DNA from: Bacteriovoracaceae bacterium
GTDB taxonomy: Bacteria; Bdellovibrionota; Bacteriovoracia; Bacteriovoracales; Bacteriovoracaceae
Length of the DNA stretch: 35,299 nt
Direction of reading: 5' to 3'
Assembly: GCA_021732585.1 (NCBI GenBank)
Contig: JAKFUR010000003.1
Location: 1 to 35,299 of the forward strand
The position numbers and the translations under genes are program-made. The notes beneath the pieces are model-generated. The model was not told where the DNA came from and did no database searches. It saw nothing but the letters and a program-made list of their open reading frames with translations. Of the stretch, positions 24,256 to 32,430 are shown piece after piece. Within the stretch, counting starts at the first letter, position 1. Each line of letters starts with the position of its first letter.

Positions 24256-26276
24256 AAGAGATCATCAAAGTCGCCTACGGGCCATCGAGTGAAAACTACG
24301 ATGCAAAATTTAGTTTTAAAGGTGAGGATTATCGACTGAAGCGGCTCGGTGTGGATGCCAACGTGGATCTCGCCCTCCATTTACTCAAAAATTTTCGTCA
24401 TGAGTGCGACGCCTTTGCCGTCGCCGGCTTTCCACCTATCTTAAAAATTGGTCGCGAGACAATCATTCATCCGGTCTATAAACAACTCCGTGAAGCAGCT
24501 GGTACAACACCTGTGGCCGACGGAACCTTACTCAGAAAAACCTCGTTTTTGTGGGCGCTCAAAAGTTTATTGAAGCGTGAGCCTTTGCTCTTGAGTCAGA
24601 AAAAAATTGGCTTCTTCTGCGGGATCTTTCAAGCGGACTTCTTACATTTCTTTGAGGAGCACACCTCGGATTTGGTATTTGCCGATCTGTATTTCTCTCT
24701 TGGCATTCCAAAACTCATGCACTCTTCACGCCAACTGACGAAAGCTATGGGGCGTCTCACTCCCGCTTTGATGAAAGTATCGGTCGGGAAGAAATTTACT
24801 AAGGATTACGACGCACTTATTTTTCGCACGCCCCTGATGCGTGAGTTTCACCGCTGCGATGTTTATATTATCCACAAGACTCAACTCGACTACGTGAAAC
24901 TCTGGCCACTCGAGGGAAAAACCGTCATCGTTGACTCTTTAGACCGCTTCACCAAAGAAAAGCTCGTTGCCGCGGGTGCCGGACGAATCATCAGTTGTTT
25001 CCCTGAATTTCCCGCCCATCCTGAGATTGGCTGTGCGGCTCTGGAAGCTCTTTTCTTGGCCCATCAACCTGATAAAGTTCTTGATGAGGAAACACTTTTA
25101 CAAGAAGTGCGCTCTCTTGAGGCCCATCCGACGATCATAGAAACGGAAACAAAATCAAAGACAGCGCAGTTTGCTTTTGTGATTCATCCGCTGACACAAA
25201 AGCAACTTTTTCTTGTCCCGGGAATGAAGAATTTTAGCAACCTGCCTATCGCACGCGGCATAGAAAAAATGATGGGCAAGGTTCCCGGCTTTTACTACTG
25301 CAAGATGAACGGCATCAAATCAGAATTCAACGGACAAGAAGTTGAAGGCGAACTCTACGTCTTGCCTGCCACTCCCAAACAACTGCTACGCCAGGATCCT
25401 GAGAGTATCTATCGTCGGATTCATCAGCTCTGCTTACTCGCCCATAGCCGTGGCACAAACATTATTGGCCTAGGGGCGTACACCAAGATCGTGGGTGATG
25501 CCGGTGTGACTATCGCCAATCGCTCCCCTATTCCCGTCACCACCGGAAACTCACTCTCAGCTGCGGCCACTTTGTGGGCGGCAAGTTACGGCCTTGAGCG
25601 AATGGATCTCGTTAAAAAAGGAGCCGATGGTCGCTATCAGGGTACCGCCATGGTGATTGGCGCTACTGGAAGTATTGGCAAAGTCTGTGTGCGCCACCTT
25701 TGTCATCAGTGGGAAAAGGTCATTTTGGTGGCCCCTCGCCCTTACAAAGTTCTTGATCTCGTTGATGAAATGAAAGGTCATTGTCCCAATACAGAAATCA
25801 TTGGATCAACTCATCCCGACAAGTACACCCCGGATTGCGATCTCATCATCACCTCGACTTCGGCGCAAGGTGAGAAGGTGATGGATATCGCCAAGGTGAA
25901 ACCAGGTGCGGTGATCTGCGATGTCAGTCGCCCGTTTGATTTGGGTCTTGATGACGTCTCGACTAGGCCAGATGTGCTCGTGATCGCCAGTGGTGAAGTT
26001 GAGTTACCTGGGCAAGTTAAAATTGGCAAAACGCTTAATCTGGAAGGTGGTGCTGTGTACGCGTGTTTGGCAGAAACTGCGCTGTTGGCCATGGAAGGGC
26101 GTTTTGAAAATTTTAGCCTCTCCCGTGAACTCGATTACGATAAAGTTATTGAGATTGACCAACTTGCTCGCAAACACGGCATTCGTCTGTCGGCTATCAT
26201 GGGGCACACCGGCGAAATCACCGATCAAGAAATCGCTCTTTGCCGTGAACATGCATTAAAAGTTCGTCTCACTTAG
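24252..26276 (+). CDS. Fused protein: uncharacterised dehydrogenase-like domain plus acyl-ACP-reductase-like domain
   Basis: 674 residues, about twice the ~340 of cyanobacterial acyl-ACP reductase (AAR). The C-terminal half (~330-674) follows AAR closely: HSRGTNIIGLGAYT (~400-413), NADPH-binding GATGSIG (470-476), then YACLAETALLAMEGRFENFS with Cys605 at the position of AAR catalytic Cys294 and ARKHGIRLSAI near the end. AAR reduces fatty acyl-ACP to fatty aldehyde through a Cys thioester. The N-terminal ~310 residues resemble proteins annotated from memory as quinate 5-dehydrogenase-like (FADLYFSLGIPKLMHS, EGKTVIVDSLDRFTKEKL); their true activity is unknown to me. ATGA overlap with the SDR gene. 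No aldehyde-deformylating oxygenase is present in the window, so an alkane end product is not implied. Confidence 0.85.
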   Translation: MKEIIKVAYGPSSENYDAKFSFKGEDYRLKRLGVDANVDLALHLLKNFRHECDAFAVAGFPPILKIGRETIIHPVYKQLREAAGTTPVADGTLLRKTSFLWALKSLLKREPLLLSQKKIGFFCGIFQADFLHFFEEHTSDLVFADLYFSLGIPKLMHSSRQLTKAMGRLTPALMKVSVGKKFTKDYDALIFRTPLMREFHRCDVYIIHKTQLDYVKLWPLEGKTVIVDSLDRFTKEKLVAAGAGRIISCFPEFPAHPEIGCAALEALFLAHQPDKVLDEETLLQEVRSLEAHPTIIETETKSKTAQFAFVIHPLTQKQLFLVPGMKNFSNLPIARGIEKMMGKVPGFYYCKMNGIKSEFNGQEVEGELYVLPATPKQLLRQDPESIYRRIHQLCLLAHSRGTNIIGLGAYTKIVGDAGVTIANRSPIPVTTGNSLSAAATLWAASYGLERMDLVKKGADGRYQGTAMVIGATGSIGKVCVRHLCHQWEKVILVAPRPYKVLDLVDEMKGHCPNTEIIGSTHPDKYTPDCDLIITSTSAQGEKVMDIAKVKPGAVICDVSRPFDLGLDDVSTRPDVLVIASGEVELPGQVKIGKTLNLEGGAVYACLAETALLAMEGRFENFSLSRELDYDKVIEIDQLARKHGIRLSAIMGHTGEITDQEIALCREHALKVRLT

Positions 26277-26291
26277 CAAGCTGCATCATAG

Positions 26292-26336
26292 CCGGATTCT
26301 TTCACTGAACATCATCTCCTAGTGGTAGAATCGGAG
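26292..26336 (+). promoter_or_regulatory. Possible stem-loop over the ribosome site of the permease gene
   Basis: CCGGATTCT (26292-26300) can pair with AGAATCGG (26327-26334) with one bulged G. The second arm runs into GGAG (26333-26336), the only ribosome-site candidate for the TTG start at 26339. It lies in the only gap (62 bases) within the rightward arm, so it may set transporter expression apart from the enzymes. Confidence 0.3.
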
Positions 26337-26338
26337 CA

Positions 26339-27574
26339 TTGAAAACCACCAATAGCTACCTCTTTAAACTCGCCAAAAAGAACGTCAATCGCAACCGCGG
26401 TCGCAGTTTTTTTATTGGTCTCTCTGTTTCACTTTCTGTCGTCATGGCCGTGTGGATTCTCGCCTTCTTTGATGGCATGAATCACCAGATCGAAAAAGCC
26501 GTGGTAGTCGGTAACGTTGGCTACTGGCAATTGCAAGAAGCTAACTACGCCGATACGACAGATCCACTGAGTCCGAGAGTGTGGGACGCAAGTTTTGAGA
26601 AAGCACTCCAGGACAAAAAAATTCTTTCGTACTCCCCAGAGCTCGTTCTCGACGGCTACCTTTCAGGCCCTTACGGAAACGCTGCCTTGCAAGTGGTGGG
26701 CGTAGACTTTGCACTTCACCAAAAAACCATGGATATTGGCTCGCATCTCGATAGCGGAAGTTGGCCCACGAATAATGAACGCGGCATCGTTATCGGACGT
26801 GAGACTGCAGAACGTTTTCAGTACGTCGTGGGCGATAACCTCGTGATGAATTTCCAAGATGCCAAAGGTGAACTGCGCAGCGAGCTTCTTCCCGTTCTAG
26901 CGATCTACCACCACAACGGCCGCACCTTCGAGCGTCGCTACGCCTACGTTAGCGGTGATATCGTCGAAGAATACCTCTTCGGTGTCGCCGATCCACGCAC
27001 CATGATTCATCGAGTGGTTGTGATGACAAAGGATCTGCCGTCAGGCCAAGAAACGATGGAGCAAGCCGCACGCACTTCTAAAACAGAATTACGTTCGTGG
27101 AAACAAATCAATCCTGAAATGGGAGTGGTGCTGGATTTTCACGAAGGCCTCATCCGTTTCTTTTTCATCATCATCGCTATCACTGTAACTGTGACAATTC
27201 TCACACCCGTCAGCATGCTCTGGCAGGAGCGTCTCGGCGAAATACGTATGATGTCGACTATTGGTGTTCCCCGCAAGACGATCTGGCGATTAGGCATGTT
27301 TGAAGCGGGCATCATGACACTGCTGTCAGCCACGGCCGCGTCGATTGTTCTCATCATCATCATTAGCATCAATTCAAAAACTGGAATTCATTTCCGTGAA
27401 CTGGCCCAAGGCCAGGGACTCGAGCGCGCGGGCATCCAACTCCCGACTGCCATCTACCCTCTCTTGCTCGCCAAACAACTCTTCGTCACCTACGGCTTCG
27501 TCGTCTTTATCATGTTCCTGAGTTACGGCTTTGCCGTGAGAAGTGTTGTTAAAAAAGCGGAGGCCGTCACATGA
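26339..27574 (+). CDS. FtsX/LolC-type ABC transporter permease
   Basis: 411 residues. An N-terminal membrane segment (~24-44) is followed by a large periplasmic domain (MacB-PCD-like, to ~270) and three more C-terminal membrane segments that form the FtsX core. This is the topology of LolC/LolE/MacB permeases, which extract lipoproteins or other amphiphiles from the outer leaflet of the inner membrane rather than pumping across it. The start must be TTG at 26339, because an in-frame TGA lies at 26306 and the next ATG is inside the first membrane helix; GGAG is only two bases away. The stop overlaps the next ATG (ATGA). Confidence 0.88.
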   Translation: MKTTNSYLFKLAKKNVNRNRGRSFFIGLSVSLSVVMAVWILAFFDGMNHQIEKAVVVGNVGYWQLQEANYADTTDPLSPRVWDASFEKALQDKKILSYSPELVLDGYLSGPYGNAALQVVGVDFALHQKTMDIGSHLDSGSWPTNNERGIVIGRETAERFQYVVGDNLVMNFQDAKGELRSELLPVLAIYHHNGRTFERRYAYVSGDIVEEYLFGVADPRTMIHRVVVMTKDLPSGQETMEQAARTSKTELRSWKQINPEMGVVLDFHEGLIRFFFIIIAITVTVTILTPVSMLWQERLGEIRMMSTIGVPRKTIWRLGMFEAGIMTLLSATAASIVLIIIISINSKTGIHFRELAQGQGLERAGIQLPTAIYPLLLAKQLFVTYGFVVFIMFLSYGFAVRSVVKKAEAVT

Positions 27575-28779
27575 GTCGCCAACGCTTCCTACTGAAATTT
27601 TCTTGGCGCAACCTCGGACGCCACCCGCTTCGAACGGTGATCATGGCTCTCGGCCTTGCCTTCGGTACGGGCTATATTATTTTTGCACTCAACTTCTCTT
27701 CTTCTGCATCGAAAGAAATCGTGTCTGAGTTCCTCGCGCAGTATTTTGGCACTCACCAAGTCGTGGCACAGGGTTATTACCCTGACAGCGATAAAAAGAA
27801 ATTCGACGCCAACTACACCTTGGGCGAAGACCAAGTTAAAACGCTTCCGCTTGAAAACTATGTGCGACGGATTACGCTGCCCATTTTCCTTTCTGGGCCA
27901 CGCAAAACATTAGGAACTCTTCTTACAGGTCTCTCACCTGAGAACGAACTCAGGCTCTCAAAAGTAAGTAAGGCCCTCTCGCAAGGACGCTTCCTTGCCG
28001 AAAACGGGCATAACGAAATTCTTCTCGGTGAAAAGCTCGCGCGCAAACTCGGTGTTAAGCTGGGTGATGAAGTTGCGATCTTTGGACAAGCACTGGATGG
28101 ATCAGTGGCCAATGATATGTTCAAGCTCGTCGGTTTGATGAATTTCGGTGGCGGCGACATGGAAGAGAATCTCGCTTTCACTGGCCTCCACAGCGCGCGC
28201 ACACTGGCCGTCATCCCCGATGATCGTTTCCATCAATTGATCAGCTTCGGTGATTTTGGTCAACCACTACCACCAGCCCCCGCAGACACTGAAGTCGTAC
28301 CCTGGAGCACTATCCTGCCTGAAATCTACGGCTCGATTAACTTCATCGACATCTTCACTTGGATCGTTGCTGTGATCATCGTAGTGGTGATCAGCCTTGG
28401 TATGGGCAACACTCTAATGATCACTTTTCTCGAGAGAGAAAAGGAATTCTACTCGCTGAACGTTATCGGCGCGCGCTCAAGCTGGATCGCTCTCTCTCTT
28501 GGGATTGAAGTGATCATGCTCGGGATCGTCGGCATCGGCGCCGGAATTATTTTTGGCAATCTAGTGACCTCGTTCTTCAACGCTGTTCCCATCAGCCTCA
28601 AGCTCTTCACTGGCGGCAAAGACATCATGATGGGCGGTATGGCAATCATTCCCAAAGTGCGTCTTTGGCATCACCACCAGTACTCATGGCAGGCACCACT
28701 CTTGGTGTTTTTCTTTCTGACCCTAAGCCTTATCTTTCCAATACAACGGATCATTCAAAGGAGCCGTCGTGCTGATTGA
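27571..28779 (+). CDS. FtsX/LolE-type ABC transporter permease
   Basis: 402 residues with the same topology as the preceding permease: one N-terminal membrane segment (~22-42), a periplasmic domain, and three C-terminal segments (around 267-290, 310-335 and the C-terminal hydrophobic run). The pair most likely forms a heterodimer with the ATPase encoded next. The start overlaps the first permease in ATGA and the end overlaps the ATPase gene by 11 bases, so the three should be made in matched amounts. Sequence similarity between the two permeases is low apart from the N-terminal RN..R pattern, as in LolC/LolE. Confidence 0.88.
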   Translation: MSRQRFLLKFSWRNLGRHPLRTVIMALGLAFGTGYIIFALNFSSSASKEIVSEFLAQYFGTHQVVAQGYYPDSDKKKFDANYTLGEDQVKTLPLENYVRRITLPIFLSGPRKTLGTLLTGLSPENELRLSKVSKALSQGRFLAENGHNEILLGEKLARKLGVKLGDEVAIFGQALDGSVANDMFKLVGLMNFGGGDMEENLAFTGLHSARTLAVIPDDRFHQLISFGDFGQPLPPAPADTEVVPWSTILPEIYGSINFIDIFTWIVAVIIVVVISLGMGNTLMITFLEREKEFYSLNVIGARSSWIALSLGIEVIMLGIVGIGAGIIFGNLVTSFFNAVPISLKLFTGGKDIMMGGMAIIPKVRLWHHHQYSWQAPLLVFFFLTLSLIFPIQRIIQRSRRAD

Positions 28780-29449
28780 AATGAATAAACTCACCAAAAC
28801 CTACGGCACGGGTGATCAGCTCGTCCATGCCACACAAAATGTGGATCTCAAGATTCTCGAAGGTGATTTCATAGCCGTGGTCGGGCCATCTGGATCAGGT
28901 AAGACAACTTTGCTTAATTTGCTGGCAGGTTTGCTCGGTCCGACTTCAGGATCAATTCTCCATCGTGGGAAAGAGATTCAGCATCTCTCCATGGAAGAGC
29001 GCACGGCTCACCGTCTTGCGAATATGGGATTTGTGTTTCAAGACTACCAACTGCTACCGGTTCTCACCGCTCGCGAGAATGTTGAACTGCCTTTGCAGAT
29101 GCGTGGGATGCCGCAAAAAGAGATCGACGAGAAGACGGCCTGGGCCATGACCCAAGTAGGCCTAGGAGATAAATTCAATCGTTATCCACGCCAACTCTCA
29201 GGTGGCCAACAACAGCGTGTGGCCATTGCTCGCGCTGTGGCCGGTCGCCCCTCTCTTATCTTGGCAGATGAACCCACCGCCAACTTAGATTCAAAAACAG
29301 CTCAAGACATCATTGATCTTTTTAAGAGGTTGAACGAAGAATTCAAGCTTACTTTTGTTTTTTCAACGCATGACCCGCGACTCATCTCGCAGGTCAAGCG
29401 TGTCCTCAACATTAACGACGGTCAGCTGAAAGAAGGAAGTCATCCATGA
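28769..29449 (+). CDS. LolD/MacB-type ABC transporter ATP-binding protein
   Basis: 226 residues. All ABC motifs are intact: Walker A GPSGSGKT (39-46), Q-loop FQDYQLLP (90-97), signature LSGGQ (143-147), Walker B LILADEP (163-169) and H-loop His201. Length and the [10 protein letters not shown] segment after Walker B are typical of the LolD/MacB/FtsE branch, which powers FtsX-type permeases mechanically from the cytoplasmic side. The start is GTG at 28769, supported by AAAGGAG (28757-28763). It overlaps the permease gene by 11 bases and the LolA-like gene by ATGA. Confidence 0.95.
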   Translation: MLIEMNKLTKTYGTGDQLVHATQNVDLKILEGDFIAVVGPSGSGKTTLLNLLAGLLGPTSGSILHRGKEIQHLSMEERTAHRLANMGFVFQDYQLLPVLTARENVELPLQMRGMPQKEIDEKTAWAMTQVGLGDKFNRYPRQLSGGQQQRVAIARAVAGRPSLILADEPTANLDSKTAQDIIDLFKRLNEEFKLTFVFSTHDPRLISQVKRVLNINDGQLKEGSHP

Positions 29450-30177
29450 GAAAAGAACTTTTCGCCTGCGTCCTCATCGGTGGTGCGCCCGTAAAGTCAG
29501 CCGATCACTGGTTGCAGTACATGGAGCAGCAGATGCGTGGTGACCAATCAAGGTCTGAACTCAGCATGAAGATCACCACGCCCACCTGGCAACGTGAACT
29601 TGAAATTCGCACGGATGTGAAAGGTAAAGACGACGCTCTGACTTTTATCGATGCACCGGCAAAAGAAAAGGGAATCGGAACCCTACGTCTTGGCAACAAT
29701 ATGTGGAACTACTTCCCGAAGTTAAAGCGCAAAGTCACCGTTTCTCCATCTATGTTACTCGCAAGCTGGATGGGCTCGGACTTCACCAACGACGATTTGC
29801 TGAAAGCTTCCAGTATGTACGAGGACTACACTCACACTTTCAAACCTGACGAAAAGATCGGCAAGATGACTTACAAAGTTATCGATAACATCGCCAAGTC
29901 AGACTCGAAAGTGATCTGGCCGCGGATTCTCACACTGGCCGATAAAAAAGACTGCCTGCCGCGCTATCACCGCTACTACGACAAGAAAGGAACGCTGATT
30001 CGCACACTAGCCCTGTCTGACGTAAAGGTCTTCGATGGACATAAAGTTCCTTCGCATTGGGAAATGACACCTCATAAAGAGCAGGGTCGCAAGACGATTT
30101 TGGTTTATAAGAAGCTGGCCTTCAAAGTCAAATTCTCTAAAGACCACTTCACTATGAAAAAATTAACGGATAACTAA
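29446..30177 (+). CDS. LolA-like outer-membrane lipoprotein-sorting protein
   Basis: 243 residues. A short N-terminal hydrophobic stretch (LFACVLIGGA, 5-14) ending near SADHW suggests an export signal, although it is shorter than usual. The body matches the LolA-like family annotated as outer membrane lipoprotein-sorting protein: alternating beta-strand sequence with the hallmark SWMGSDFTNDDL (107-118). LolA-fold proteins are half-open barrels that carry an acyl-chain-bearing cargo across the periplasm. Between a LolCDE-type transporter and an outer-membrane barrel it probably forms the periplasmic shuttle of a dedicated lipid export route. It starts in an ATGA overlap with the ATPase gene and ends one base before the next ATG. 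Confidence 0.88.
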   Translation: MRKELFACVLIGGAPVKSADHWLQYMEQQMRGDQSRSELSMKITTPTWQRELEIRTDVKGKDDALTFIDAPAKEKGIGTLRLGNNMWNYFPKLKRKVTVSPSMLLASWMGSDFTNDDLLKASSMYEDYTHTFKPDEKIGKMTYKVIDNIAKSDSKVIWPRILTLADKKDCLPRYHRYYDKKGTLIRTLALSDVKVFDGHKVPSHWEMTPHKEQGRKTILVYKKLAFKVKFSKDHFTMKKLTDN

Positions 30178-30178
30178 C

Positions 30179-31504
30179 ATGCGTTTCTGGTGGTTGATTT
30201 TACCATTCCTCTTGGATGTTAGCTGGGCACAGACACCAGCTCGACGTGGAACAGTACCTCTCCAAAGAAAAAAGATCAGTGCCCCTAAGCCCAAAGTAAA
30301 AACTAAGCCTGTGGCCGTCGCTCCTGTCGTAGAGCCGGAGGCTGAGCCAGAAGAGGACTCATCGTTTAAGTTTGAGATGAGTGGCAATCTTGAGGGCCAA
30401 GCACGAAAACTCTGGAACCAGTCCTCTGCCAAACGCTTTCCATTAGAACAAGATTGGCAAGAATCACAGTTCAACGTAGCGACCGGGAATCTTAACCTCA
30501 AAGCGGAGTACTTTGACTCGAGGGTGGAAACAAATATCTTCGGTCGATACGCGCAATCCGAGCTCTACCAACAAGGCTACCTCGCCCCTCAGCTCATCAA
30601 CTTTCCACGTAAACTCGTCGCGCGCGACGTCTTTCGTCTCGATCATTCCGAACAAGAAGGCGACTCACAAACTGATCTCGTGATCAACAAGCTCTACTAC
30701 GAACTCAATAACGAAGATTCGCGCTTCGTGTTTGGCCGTATGTACATCAACTACGGCACTGGCGAGATCTTCAATCCGGTGAATCCGTTCAACCAACCCT
30801 TAGGCCTCACCTCACAAAGCAATGTGGCCCAAGGTAACGATGGTTTTAAGGCCTCATTCTTTCCCAGCAACGATTCCTCCCTCAACTTCTACCTTCTCGG
30901 AAACAAGAACCTCGACGATTATGAAAACCAGATCACCCAGACCCTGTGGATGCACGGAGAATGGAAGCCCGGAGAAAACTGGCAAGTTGACTATGTTCTT
31001 GGCCAAGACCAAAAGCGTAACAAGGCCGGCGGTCAGCTCAACTATATCTGGGGCGATGACATGGTATTCAGTCAGCTCCTCTACTCATCCGCCTTCACAA
31101 CGAGCAAACCCAGTGAGAACCTCATCGATGCTCTTGTCGGTTACGATAGTCAGTTGACCGCTGAATGGCATCTGCGGCTCGAAGCTGGTTATCAAGAGCA
31201 AGACGATGAGTACATCCTCACAAACCCAGCTCTAGCAAGTGATCGTTTGCTTCCCTACGAATGGTTTTTTGCCGTGGCACAAACCTACGAAGCCCACCCC
31301 TTGGTTAAGCTATCCGCGACGGTCATCCACGATTTCAAGACGAGCTTCACCTATGGCATCGGCCGTCTCTCTTGGTCACTGGTGAAAGACGTGGAGTGGG
31401 ATTTCTTTGTCAACGCGCCTCTCTACTGGGTGGAAGAGGAAGACAATATTGTGCAGAAAATTTTCCCCACTGAAGCCGGAACGGCGTTGAGAGTGTTTTT
31501 TTAG
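30179..31504 (+). CDS. Outer-membrane beta-barrel protein of the export cluster
   Basis: 441 residues. The signal peptide is ~1-18 (MRFWWLILPFLLDVSWAQ). A Pro/Lys-rich then acidic linker (~20-60) precedes a region of alternating amphipathic strands with many aromatic residues and a terminal Phe-Phe, typical of an outer-membrane barrel. GRMYINYGTGEIFNPVNPF is a pattern seen in barrels often encoded beside LolA-like proteins. Last gene of the rightward arm, one base after the LolA-like gene. It may receive cargo from that protein, or form a porin for the product. It converges on the next gene with 5 bases between stops. Confidence 0.82.
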   Translation: MRFWWLILPFLLDVSWAQTPARRGTVPLQRKKISAPKPKVKTKPVAVAPVVEPEAEPEEDSSFKFEMSGNLEGQARKLWNQSSAKRFPLEQDWQESQFNVATGNLNLKAEYFDSRVETNIFGRYAQSELYQQGYLAPQLINFPRKLVARDVFRLDHSEQEGDSQTDLVINKLYYELNNEDSRFVFGRMYINYGTGEIFNPVNPFNQPLGLTSQSNVAQGNDGFKASFFPSNDSSLNFYLLGNKNLDDYENQITQTLWMHGEWKPGENWQVDYVLGQDQKRNKAGGQLNYIWGDDMVFSQLLYSSAFTTSKPSENLIDALVGYDSQLTAEWHLRLEAGYQEQDDEYILTNPALASDRLLPYEWFFAVAQTYEAHPLVKLSATVIHDFKTSFTYGIGRLSWSLVKDVEWDFFVNAPLYWVEEEDNIVQKIFPTEAGTALRVFF

Positions 31505-31509
31505 AAAAT

Positions 31510-32430
31510 TTATCCGTCCAGGGATTTGATACGACAAGCCTCTATCTCAAGTTCCAGGCCCTTAACCCACGCGACACGTTCATAATCAATATCGCGATCC
31601 AGGGTAAGCCTAAGTTTGTTTTTTGCCAATAAAAGCTCGTAGTAGGCGAGCGCTCTTTTAGCTTCATACCATTCTAGACTTTGGCCTTCTACTTCTTTTT
31701 CATTCGGAAAAAAGCTTGTGAACCGAGTAAACTCTTTATGAGAAAGAATCATAATCAAATCCCCACTACCCTCAATTGCAAGATAGGGTAGACGAGAGCA
31801 AACCATCACCACGTCTTCTTCGTGCTGAATTATAGATGAGAGTACTTCGAATGAGTTGAGTTGAACCTCCTGTTGCCAAGGGGTCATCCCTAATTTTTTT
31901 TCAATTTTTTTTAATGAAATTTCTAACTTCCTAACCTCAAATTCTTCTGTGTTGAGCCTAAGGTCACGCTTGATCCACCCAAGCTTTCGTAAAAACCAAA
32001 CTTCCAAGAAGAGTTTACTCCATTTCAATTGCAGTTGTTCAAGCCTGGCCTCTTCTTGCGCAGTATGAATTTCCGGAACGTCTAGCATCGGAAATAGTGT
32101 AAGTAATTGTGGAATTGCTAACGCAACACTTTTTATTGATTGCTCATCGGGCACAACAATTGTGAGATCCAAGTCAGATAGAAAGGGGTTAAATTCTTTT
32201 TCTAAAACTGAATGGCGAACAAGTACACGCACTCCCACTGGGAGACGTACGCGAACAACCTCAGTCAAGATACACTTGTAAAAAAACTGAACAGGTGAAC
32301 GTAGAAGCTTCACGAGCCAAGGAGTCTCTGCACAACTCAACAAGAGGCCTCTGAACCAAGCGGGTAGTCTGGGTTTCTTGCCATTCACAACCCTTTTGGA
32401 CTCTCTTGAATTCAGAGTACCAGCCGGCAC
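31510..32430 (-). CDS. Nucleotidyltransferase-fold-like protein of unknown function
   Basis: 306 residues. Residues ~66-95 (VGVRVLVRHSVLEKEFNPF then SDLDLTIVVPDE) resemble the core of a polymerase-beta-type nucleotidyltransferase, where the DLD carries the metal-binding acidic pair; the usual preceding Gly-Ser is replaced by His-Ser, so activity is uncertain. The remainder is rich in helices with many charged residues and is not recognised. The GTG start at 32430 shares one base with the TAG of the radical SAM gene upstream (TAGTG), which suggests coupled translation and a shared task. No signal peptide. Codon use and A+T content resemble those of the radical SAM genes. Confidence 0.6.
   Translation of the reverse strand: MPAGTLNSRESKRVVNGKKPRLPAWFRGLLLSCAETPWLVKLLRSPVQFFYKCILTEVVRVRLPVGVRVLVRHSVLEKEFNPFLSDLDLTIVVPDEQSIKSVALAIPQLLTLFPMLDVPEIHTAQEEARLEQLQLKWSKLFLEVWFLRKLGWIKRDLRLNTEEFEVRKLEISLKKIEKKLGMTPWQQEVQLNSFEVLSSIIQHEEDVVMVCSRLPYLAIEGSGDLIMILSHKEFTRFTSFFPNEKEVEGQSLEWYEAKRALAYYELLLAKNKLRLTLDRDIDYERVAWVKGLELEIEACRIKSLDG

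Noticed and set aside
24252-26276. Cyanobacterial-style alkane synthesis
   Set aside because: AAR needs an aldehyde-deformylating oxygenase to make alkanes; none is in the window, so only aldehyde formation is proposed.
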